The position numbers and the translations under genes are program-made. Below the pieces are notes generated by a model. It worked only from the letters and a program-made list of their open reading frames with translations, was not told the DNA's origin and ran no database searches. 64,000 bases of DNA from Planctomycetota bacterium. Lineage in GTDB: Bacteria; Planctomycetota; Planctomycetia; Pirellulales; Pirellulaceae. The stretch is from positions 46,153 to 110,152 of the forward strand of contig JABAAE010000010.1 in assembly GCA_014238905.1 (NCBI GenBank), read 5' to 3'. Positions 18,462 through 25,777 of this stretch are shown one piece after another (position 1 is the stretch's first letter; the number at the start of each line of letters is the position of its first letter).

Positions 18462-19730
18462 ATGTCAGAACCTATTTCTCGCCGGAAACTGTTTGAGAAT
18501 TCCACAGTGATGGGCGCATCGCTGCTGTCCAGTCAGGCTGTTTGTAGCGAAAATCGGTGGGGTGAAGATCCGTTGCCCCATGTCGTTACCGATGAGACTT
18601 GCTTGACGCCGGCAGAAGATTTTTACACCGTTGCCCGGGGCAAACCAAAACCGCATTCGTTGCAAGGGCAAGATTTAATCAATGCCCGCATGACGCCAGA
18701 ATCCTGGCGTTTGGAAATTGTCGCCGATGACCGCGTTTCCACCGTTCAAACCAACCCGACTGTGGCAATGGGAAAAGAGTTGACCATAGCAGATGGTACC
18801 GCGCTGGATTACCAAACCCTGCTTGATTTGGGGGAATCTACCGGTGTTCGTTTTATCAAGGCAATTCAATGTCTGAACATTCCTGCGCCGCTGGGGCAGG
18901 GACTTTGGGAAGGGGTTCTTTTGCGAGATATTCTGCGGTTGTGCGGAAAAATGAAAAATGTGCGACGGGTCTTCTACTGGGGATTTCATAATGAAGATCC
19001 CAAGCAGCGGTTTCAATCTTCGCTCAGTTATAGCCAGGCTGTTGACTGGTTGCCAAACGACCCGCCGGTCTTTCTGGCTTATCGTTTGAATGGTAAACCC
19101 ATTTCGCCATTGCGTGGCGGGCCGGTTCGGATGATTGTTCCTTGGGCTTATGGTTTTAAAAGCATCAAGTGGTTGCAAAAGATTGTGCTTTCCAATGACC
19201 CCCAAAGCAACGACACTTATTCCCGGCAAAATAATGACCCGGATTCACCGATGAAGACGGCTGCTTATTTGAATCGGTCGGCGGCCAGGAAACGCTTTTC
19301 GCAGGATGATGCGATTGAATTTTCCGGTCTATGTGTCTCCGGGCAGTCGGGGTTGTCGAGCGTGGAGTATTCCGTTTTAGAATCCCCACCCGATCGACCG
19401 CGAAGACTCGCTGACGATCCGGATCTAGCGCGGGCTAGCTGGATTCCATGTGCGATTGGCAAACCACCCTCGGATTGGAAGTCTGTTCTGCCCGATGGGA
19501 TATCAACCCAACAGATTTTGGGTTTTGATGGTCGTAGTGGCAGGCCAAAACAATGGCCTTTGCGTTATGGGATGGGAACGTGGAGCTCGCAATTGGGGCA
19601 AATGAAAAGCGGTAGGTATGAATTTCGAGTCAGGACGGTTGATGAAAATGGTTTTGCCCAACCGGAACCACGGCCCATCCAGAAGAGTGGTCGCAACTCG
19701 GTCGATGTTCACCCCTTTGAGGTCACCTGA
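18462..19730 (+). CDS. Molybdopterin-dependent oxidoreductase, sulfite oxidase family
   Basis: A 422-residue enzyme of the sulfite oxidase/SoxC/YedY group. The N-terminus SRRKLFENSTVMGASLL is a Tat signal, expected for a cofactor-containing exported protein. The molybdenum-coordinating Cys lies in IKAIQCLNIPAP and is followed by GLWEGVLLRDIL, the usual spacing. GGPVRMIVPWAYGFKSIKW is the conserved cofactor-domain end. Residues about 300-420 form the dimerisation (Mo-co_dimer) domain. The gene sits between a sulfatase and an SGNH hydrolase, so oxidation of sulfite or a sulfoxide derived from sulfate-ester or sulfonate breakdown is a reasonable guess but unproven. No cytochrome partner is adjacent. 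Confidence 0.85.
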   Translation: MSEPISRRKLFENSTVMGASLLSSQAVCSENRWGEDPLPHVVTDETCLTPAEDFYTVARGKPKPHSLQGQDLINARMTPESWRLEIVADDRVSTVQTNPTVAMGKELTIADGTALDYQTLLDLGESTGVRFIKAIQCLNIPAPLGQGLWEGVLLRDILRLCGKMKNVRRVFYWGFHNEDPKQRFQSSLSYSQAVDWLPNDPPVFLAYRLNGKPISPLRGGPVRMIVPWAYGFKSIKWLQKIVLSNDPQSNDTYSRQNNDPDSPMKTAAYLNRSAARKRFSQDDAIEFSGLCVSGQSGLSSVEYSVLESPPDRPRRLADDPDLARASWIPCAIGKPPSDWKSVLPDGISTQQILGFDGRSGRPKQWPLRYGMGTWSSQLGQMKSGRYEFRVRTVDENGFAQPEPRPIQKSGRNSVDVHPFEVT

Positions 19731-19900
19731 AGTCGATAGTCTGTGCGGTGGCGGTCGAGGGTCCGTCCTGTCAAAACCGCGGGATAGGATGGTTTGACTG
19801 GCAGGCGTGTCGGTGGATGATGGATTCACCTGAAAATCCTGGCTGGCCTAAGCAAACGCTGGCTGACAAAATAGAATTTAACCCCCAAAGAAAGGTGTTG

Positions 19901-20683
19901 ATGGTGGATCGGCGAAGAGTGTTGACCGGTGGTGTGTTGACCGCGTGCGCGGTTTCGATCGAAGCCAAGGGCTTGGCACAGGAAACCGAAAAGCCATCTC
20001 CGGGGCCGGCGGGATATTCTTACACGTTACCCAACCTGCCAGTTGGTTCCCGGCTTTTGTTTCAGGGTGATTCCATTACGGATATGAAATGGGGGCGGAA
20101 CGAGAAGGATCGCAATCATTACCTCGGTCACAGTTATGTTTACTTGATTGCCTCTCGTCTGGGGGTGGACCTGTCAACGGCAAAGCTGGAATGCTTTAAT
20201 CGTGGCATGAGTGGCCATACGGTGAGTGATTTAAAGTCCCGCTGGCAGAGAGACTCGATTGAAATGAAGCCGGATTTATTGAGTGTGTTGATCGGCGTCA
20301 ATGATGTTGGCCGGAGCATTGGTAAGGGCGTGCCATTGGAATCGTGGGAAAAAAACTATCGGTTTTTGATCGAAAGTAGCCGTCAAGCGAATTCCAAACT
20401 TAGATTGGTTCTGCTGGACCCCTTCGTCCTGTCCTCAGGGCGATTGAAAAACGAAAAATCTTGGAGCCTTTGGCGAAATCAAACTGAAAAACTCGGTGAA
20501 ATTGTGGGCCGTATCGCAGGGGATTATGACGCGGTTCATATCAAGACGCAGGACATCTTTGATTCTGCCTTGGACTTGGCACCCGCCGATCATTGGATTT
20601 GGGATGGTGTCCATCCGTTACCCCAAGGACACGAATTGATCGCTCGGAATTGGATTGAAGCGGTTAGCTTGCGTTGGCCTTAA
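19901..20683 (+). CDS. Exported SGNH/GDSL-type hydrolase
   Basis: A 260-residue esterase-like protein. The ATG at 19901 was chosen because AGAAAGG precedes it and a Tat-like signal follows (DRRRVLTGGVLTACAVSIEA); an open frame runs 51 codons further upstream without protein-like character. The four SGNH blocks are present: FQGDSITD with the nucleophilic Ser, NRGMSGHTV with Gly, IGVNDV with Asn, and DGVHP with the catalytic Asp/His. Such enzymes deacylate polysaccharides or small esters outside the cell. It follows the molybdopterin enzyme by 170 bp on the same strand. Confidence 0.87.
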   Translation: MVDRRRVLTGGVLTACAVSIEAKGLAQETEKPSPGPAGYSYTLPNLPVGSRLLFQGDSITDMKWGRNEKDRNHYLGHSYVYLIASRLGVDLSTAKLECFNRGMSGHTVSDLKSRWQRDSIEMKPDLLSVLIGVNDVGRSIGKGVPLESWEKNYRFLIESSRQANSKLRLVLLDPFVLSSGRLKNEKSWSLWRNQTEKLGEIVGRIAGDYDAVHIKTQDIFDSALDLAPADHWIWDGVHPLPQGHELIARNWIEAVSLRWP

Positions 20684-20860
20684 GACGAAGGATTTCGATT
20701 AATCCCGTGTGTCGGCACTCTGGATGTCTGGTTGATATGAAAACTGGTTGGGTAGTATTCGTTGAGCCAATGTTTTTTAATCCTGCAATCAGTCACCCAA
20801 TAAAGCGGTATTTTTGGCAGGGATTCGAATTGTTTTTTTTAACCCCGTGTGCATGTTGAT

Positions 20861-21334
20861 ATGAAAGCTGCCTCGATTGCCGAATTGAGAAAATCTCTGA
20901 TCCGTTTCGATCAGGGCGATTTGTTAGAGGCGTGTCTTCGTCTGGCTCGATTCAAAAAAGACAATAAGGAGCTCCTGACCTATTTGCTGTTCCTCTCGCA
21001 GGACGAGCCGCGATTTATTAGCGGTCTCTGTGAAGAGATTGACGAGCAATTTCTGCTGACTCCCAACGCCCAGAAAAAAACATTGCGTCGGATCATTCGC
21101 TGGATGGAGAAATGGCTACGGTTTTCTGGCGTGAAGGAAACTGAAATCGAGGTGCGATTGCATTTTTGTCATGCCCTTCGATCGAGCGATACTCCATTTA
21201 GGAGGAACAGGGTGATGACCAATATGTACGAGGGTCAATTAAAAAAGATTGGTAAGGCTGTTTCCAAACTGCATGAGGATGCGAGATCTGAATACCAGGC
21301 TGAACTAGGTGCTCTAGGGGGATCGATGGTTTGA
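20861..21334 (+). CDS. Conserved hypothetical helical protein (possibly DUF6155-like)
   Basis: A 157-residue cytosolic protein, mostly helical and rich in charged residues, without signal or membrane segments. It opens MKAASIAELRKSLIRFDQGDLLEACLRLA and includes DNKELLTYLLFLSQDEP. That layout recalls small helical proteins common in Bacteroidetes (DUF6155), a recollection rather than a search result. The ATG at 20861 is preferred over an ATG 12 bp upstream. Nothing suggests a role in the surrounding catabolic genes. Confidence 0.6.
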   Translation: MKAASIAELRKSLIRFDQGDLLEACLRLARFKKDNKELLTYLLFLSQDEPRFISGLCEEIDEQFLLTPNAQKKTLRRIIRWMEKWLRFSGVKETEIEVRLHFCHALRSSDTPFRRNRVMTNMYEGQLKKIGKAVSKLHEDARSEYQAELGALGGSMV

Positions 21335-21539
21335 AAGGTTGGGTGCCAGTAAAACGGTCCCTGTTTGGGGGGGGGTGGATCGAATGGCGTGATGGTTGCG
21401 GTATGGAATATTCTTCTTTTTTGATAGCGTGAGGCTGTCAGTGTTCCCGTCGCTGAATATTCGGGAGGCTTCAGGCAATGGCGAACACTCCTTGATAGAA
21501 CCTGATTTGGGGATTACGGTGAAACATCAGGGGTGTCTA

Positions 21540-21596
21540 TAGGTCAAGCAGCCGGCCATAGGTCAAGCAGCCGGCCATAGGTCAAGCAGCCGGCCA
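21540..21596. repeat. 19-bp intergenic tandem repeat array
   Basis: Three identical 19-bp units of taggtcaagcagccggcca lie 205 bp after the stop of the preceding helical-protein gene and before the ASCH-like gene. It is one of the few arrays whose period is not a multiple of three. Confidence 0.93.
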
Positions 21597-21668
21597 CGCC
21601 GACGGTTTGGCACTGAATTCCCCTGATCGTTTTACCAGGTCACCCCTAACTGAAAGTAAGCCGGTTTT

Positions 21669-21998
21669 ATGGAAGATTTTCCAAAGAAAACATGTAGTAT
21701 CGATCGGTTGGTTACCCATGACAAATTGATCGCTTCGGCTTTGGATGGATCGAAGACCGAGCAACGCCGCGCAGGCGTTTATGGTTATCCAGGCGAAGAG
21801 TTCGATTTGAATGGTGTGACGTTTGTAATGAAAAATTTAAGCTTGGAAAGCCTTGGCCAAATGACCGAATTGGATGCCAAGCGAGAGGGTTATCAAAACC
21901 TTGATGCCTATCGAGACTTGATTCTGAGAATGCATCCCGGCATGGTTTGGGATGACGGGGCGACGGTTTGGGTCCATCGCTTTGCCAAAGCGGAATAG
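21669..21998 (+). CDS. ASCH/PUA-like small protein
   Basis: A 109-residue protein matching the ASCH pattern: HDKLIASALDGSKTEQRR at residues 17-34 (the family Lys-Thr-x-x-R core), GYPGEEFDLNGVTFVM as the central barrel strand, and LGQMTELDAKREGYQNLDAY near 63-82. ASCH domains bind RNA or modified nucleotides and resemble PUA; some hydrolyse N4-acetylcytidine. A role in RNA metabolism is possible but unproven. It stands alone between repeat array and a 412-bp gap. Confidence 0.7.
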   Translation: MEDFPKKTCSIDRLVTHDKLIASALDGSKTEQRRAGVYGYPGEEFDLNGVTFVMKNLSLESLGQMTELDAKREGYQNLDAYRDLILRMHPGMVWDDGATVWVHRFAKAE

Positions 21999-22410
21999 GT
22001 CTGATTCAGGCAGAGTGACCCGCGAATGGGATTTCGCCATCCCCCCCCTTTTTGGCTACCTGGCGGAACCGATTTTTTTCGACATGCTGGAGATGTTCTC
22101 TTCGGAGATGGATGATTTCAGTTTGGTGTTGCCGGCTGATTTACGTTTCCATGGTAACTGCTTGATCGATTCGATACAGAGCAGAGATTGGAGCCGATTC
22201 CTATCCCCCATTTCTGTTCTCGTTGCCGGTCAGGAGACATTGATGGACTAACCTGCTTTCCGGGTTGGAGAGCCAGTCTTCTTGTCGCATTCACCTGGGC
22301 AATCGCTTATAGTGTGGTACCCCTCGCGGACGCCGGCAAATTCGTCGCTGGATCGATGGGGTTGATCGAGCGTCCAGATTCATCAAGTTCATCAGCTTCA
22401 GGAGTAGATA
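21999..22410. other. Intergenic region, no gene seen
   Basis: No gene, repeat or RNA was recognised. A 99-codon open frame overlapping the end of the ASCH-like gene lacks protein character. The region presumably carries the promoter of the following esterase. Confidence 0.4.
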
Positions 22411-23871
22411 ATGTCAATTAGCCGACGAATTCTCTGTTTGTCGATACCGATTTTAATGTTGTGGGTAGGGTCTTCGGTTAATGGAGACGTGAAGCTCGCA
22501 TCGGTCTTTGGGAAGTCCATGGTTCTTCAGCGTGAGCTGCCCGTTCCGGTTTGGGGTTGGGCCGAGCCGGGTGAAGAGGTTGGGGTTTCTTTTGCGGGGC
22601 AAAGCAAGAAAACCAAGGCGGGTGAGGATGGAAAATGGATGGTGAAATTGGATCCACTGAAGGCCAGTGCCAAACCGTCCAGTTTGACCGTGACCGGTAA
22701 GAATAAAATTGTCCTCGGCGATATTCTCGTCGGCGAAGTCTGGATATGCTCCGGTCAATCCAATATGGAGTGGGCCGTCGGGAATTCCATGAATGCGAAA
22801 GAGGAAATCGCTGCGGCAGATCACTCACAAATTCGCCTTTTCAACGTGCCGGGGCATACGACGTCACCGGTGGCTAAAGAGACCTGTCCCGGAAAATGGG
22901 AGATTTGTCAACCATCGACGGTTCGCGGCTTTTCAGCGGTCGGCTATTTCTTTGGTCGACGCCTCCAAAATGAGCTGAACGTGCCAATTGGCTTGGTGGG
23001 ATCGAATTGGGGCGGAACGCGGATTGAACCTTGGACATCGCCCGCAGGATTCCGCAGCGTACCTGAATTAAAGACGATTGCGGATCAGGTTGATGCCTAT
23101 ACCGAAAAGACAAAGGTGGGGGGCGGATCCCCCTCTGCGATCTACAATGCGATGATCCATCCTCTTGCGCCGTTTGCGCTCAGAGGAGCGATTTGGTATC
23201 AGGGTGAGTCCAACGGTGGCGAAGGCGAGTCCTACTATCACAAGACCCAAGCGTTGGTAAATGGTTGGCGCAAGTTGTTTAACCCCAATCTCGCGTTTTA
23301 CTGGGTGCAACTGGCCAATTTTAAAGCGGCAAATGACAATCCTGCCGGAGGTGATGGTTGGGCAAAGATTCGCGAGGCCCAGCGAAAATCGCTCGAAATC
23401 AAGCATACAGGAATGGCGGTCATTATTGACATTGGGGCGGCCAATGATATTCACCCGAGAAACAAACAGGATGTCGGCAGGCGATTGAGCCAATGGGCCT
23501 TACACCAGACGTATGGTAAGTCGGAAATTCCACCCGGTGGTCCGCTGTACCGTAGCCATAAAGTGGACGGTGGTTCCATTCGCCTATCGTTTGACAGCGT
23601 TGGAAGTGGTCTGATGGTCGGAAAAAAAGAGGGTCTCAAGCCGACTGAAGCGGTTCCCAATGGAAAGCTAAAGCGGTTTGCGATTGCTGGTGAGGATAAA
23701 AAGTGGCACTGGGCTGAAGCGACGATTGATGGCAAAGACGTCGTCGTTCGATCCGAAAACGTTACCAAGCCAGTGGCCGTACGATATGGTTATTCCATGC
23801 ATCCAGCCGGTGCAAACCTTTACAATCGCGAAGGGATTCCTGCGTCGCCATTTCGAACAGACGATTGGTAA
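22411..23871 (+). CDS. Sialate O-acetylesterase-type exported esterase
   Basis: A 486-residue protein with signal peptide (MSISRRILCLSIPILMLWVG). It shows the full sialate O-acetylesterase layout: an N-terminal beta domain (GKSMVLQRELPVPVWGWAEPGEEV), the SGNH nucleophile in WICSGQSNMEW (about residue 116), the Gly block VGSNWGGTRIEPW, the AIWYQGESNGGEG block, and NDIHPRNKQDVGRRL carrying the Asp/His pair. It removes O-acetyl groups from sialic acid or related sugars; in planctomycetes the natural substrate is uncertain. A strong terminator follows 70 bp after the stop, closing this transcription unit. Confidence 0.92.
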   Translation: MSISRRILCLSIPILMLWVGSSVNGDVKLASVFGKSMVLQRELPVPVWGWAEPGEEVGVSFAGQSKKTKAGEDGKWMVKLDPLKASAKPSSLTVTGKNKIVLGDILVGEVWICSGQSNMEWAVGNSMNAKEEIAAADHSQIRLFNVPGHTTSPVAKETCPGKWEICQPSTVRGFSAVGYFFGRRLQNELNVPIGLVGSNWGGTRIEPWTSPAGFRSVPELKTIADQVDAYTEKTKVGGGSPSAIYNAMIHPLAPFALRGAIWYQGESNGGEGESYYHKTQALVNGWRKLFNPNLAFYWVQLANFKAANDNPAGGDGWAKIREAQRKSLEIKHTGMAVIIDIGAANDIHPRNKQDVGRRLSQWALHQTYGKSEIPPGGPLYRSHKVDGGSIRLSFDSVGSGLMVGKKEGLKPTEAVPNGKLKRFAIAGEDKKWHWAEATIDGKDVVVRSENVTKPVAVRYGYSMHPAGANLYNREGIPASPFRTDDW

Positions 23872-23943
23872 AAAAACTGGCCTTGGGGTAGAAACGGTTG
23901 GCTATCGCAGGGTAGCGAATTCCGACAGTAAAGATCACTTAAG

Positions 23944-23977
23944 CAGCGACGACTCCCACTGTCGTCGTTGTTTTTTT
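23944..23977 (+). terminator. Rho-independent terminator
   Basis: A 10-bp stem (cagcgacgac with gtcgtcgttg, one G-U pair) around a 7-nt loop is followed directly by seven T residues. It lies 72 bp downstream of the sialate O-acetylesterase gene and is the cleanest terminator in the window. Confidence 0.88.
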
Positions 23978-24157
23978 AATGGTGAAAGGTCGTCGTGGAT
24001 CAACCAGATTTTCAAGGCCCTGTTGGGAATTCGATGGTGACAGCGGGCCACCGAGACAACGATGTTTCAGACCGCTGATAGAGAATGTCGGTTGGTGGAG
24101 GGCGTGGTTTTTGTACGGCGTACGGGTTCGAGTTTTCTTTTTAGGTCTTGAGGTTTT

Positions 24158-25741
24158 ATGATCGACTCCAGAATGATCAGCATTCCTTTTTGGGGGATAG
24201 CTGTGGTTTTTCTTTTTTTGAACGGACCCGCCTATTGTGATGTCATCGATGTACCATCGGTCGTCACGCCAGAACGAATTACCGGTTCGAATCCTCGCAA
24301 CGTGGTCTTCATTTTGTCGGACGATCACCGTTATGATGCGATGAGTTTCATGGGGCATCCGATAGCTGAAACCCCACAATTAGATGCGTTGGCGGCAGGT
24401 GGAGTCCATCTAAAAAACGCATTTGTGACGACATCGCTTTGCTCACCGAGTCGGGCTTCTATCCTGACCGGTCTGTATACCTTTCGTCATCGAGTCATTG
24501 ACAACCAGCGTCCGGTACCGGCGGGAACACTGTTTTTCCCACAGTATCTTCAAAAAGCGGGCTACCGTACCGGGTTTGTCGGAAAATGGCATATGGGCCA
24601 CGCAACGGATGATCCACGACCAGGTTTTGACTACTGGGTGAGTTTTAAGGGCCAGGGACACTATCTACCGCCAGGACCTAAATACACCCTGAATGTGAAT
24701 GGGAAAAGGGTGAAACAGGATGGGTACATAACGCCTCTTTTAACTCGATATGCGACCGACTTTTTGAAACAGCAGGAAGGTAGCGATCGCCCTTTCTTTC
24801 TTTACCTTTCCCACAAGGCAGTGCACGGCGATTTTGTGCCAGAAGAAAAGTACCGTGGTCGTTTTGCGGATAAAAAATATACCCCACCGGCAAGTTCAAA
24901 ATTAATCACCGGTAACACTGAAAACAAACCCCGGTGGCTGCTAGATCAACGTAACGGCTGGCACGGAATTGATTTCCCGTATCATTCCGGCGAGAGTATC
25001 GAAGACCTCTACAAGAGCTATTGCGAGGCTTTGTGCTCGGTCGATGACAGCGTGGGTATTGTGATGAAGCGACTCGAGGAAATGGGAATTGCCGATCAGA
25101 CGCTGGTGATCTACATGGGGGATAATGGATTTATGTTTGGCGAACACGGGTTGATCGACAAGCGGGTTGCCTACGAGACCTCCAGTCGCGTGCCGATGAT
25201 CATGCGGTGTCCGGATCTCTTCAAAAAGGGGACGGTGGTCGATCAGGTGGTGGCTAACATCGATATTGCGCCAACGATTATGGAGGCGATGGGTCTCAAA
25301 AAGCCAGGACACATGGATGGAAGCAGCTTTATTCCGCTGGGCCAAAAACGAGATATACCGTGGCGAGATTTTTTTCTGTATGCCTATTATTGGGAACAAA
25401 ATTATCCGCATACACCGACGCAGTTTTCATTGCGTGGGCAAAGGTATAAATACACGACCTATTATGGAATTTGGGATACCGATGAGCTATTCGACATCCG
25501 GGCCGATCCGATGGAACAAAATAACCTGTTTCACCTGCCCGAGTTTCAGAAGCAGAAACTCGTCATGCAAAATCGACTTTACGAGATGATGGAAGAACTC
25601 GGTGGTTTACAGATCCCGATGAATCCACCGCGGGGTCGGCAACAGAACAAGCGACTTCGTCGTCAAGGTAGCGGTGATAAGGCTGCTGATTTCCCCAAAG
25701 CGATGGTGGTTGATGAACCTCTTCGGAAGGTTTTGAAATAG
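24158..25741 (+). CDS. Exported sulfatase (S1-type)
   Basis: A 527-residue sulfatase with signal peptide (residues 1-30) and a GAGG site seven bases before the ATG. Catalytic pieces are present: FILSDDHRYDAMSFMG with the metal-binding Asp pair, LCSPSRASILTG with the formylglycine Cys, GFVGKWHMGH, and YMGDNGFMFGEHGLIDKR. It resembles arylsulfatase/choline-sulfatase-like members that act on sulfated glycans. Only 36 bp separate it from the DUF2341 esterase downstream, so the two are probably one operon whose products jointly remove sulfate and acetyl groups. The substrate cannot be read from sequence. Confidence 0.93.
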   Translation: MIDSRMISIPFWGIAVVFLFLNGPAYCDVIDVPSVVTPERITGSNPRNVVFILSDDHRYDAMSFMGHPIAETPQLDALAAGGVHLKNAFVTTSLCSPSRASILTGLYTFRHRVIDNQRPVPAGTLFFPQYLQKAGYRTGFVGKWHMGHATDDPRPGFDYWVSFKGQGHYLPPGPKYTLNVNGKRVKQDGYITPLLTRYATDFLKQQEGSDRPFFLYLSHKAVHGDFVPEEKYRGRFADKKYTPPASSKLITGNTENKPRWLLDQRNGWHGIDFPYHSGESIEDLYKSYCEALCSVDDSVGIVMKRLEEMGIADQTLVIYMGDNGFMFGEHGLIDKRVAYETSSRVPMIMRCPDLFKKGTVVDQVVANIDIAPTIMEAMGLKKPGHMDGSSFIPLGQKRDIPWRDFFLYAYYWEQNYPHTPTQFSLRGQRYKYTTYYGIWDTDELFDIRADPMEQNNLFHLPEFQKQKLVMQNRLYEMMEELGGLQIPMNPPRGRQQNKRLRRQGSGDKAADFPKAMVVDEPLRKVLK

Positions 25742-25777
25742 AGATCTGATTCACAAGGGCTTTTTTTCCGGGCGGAA

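Noticed and set aside
24287..24302. tRNA-like T-arm sequence ggttcgaatcc
   Set aside because: It lies within the coding sequence of the sulfatase and is not part of a cloverleaf.
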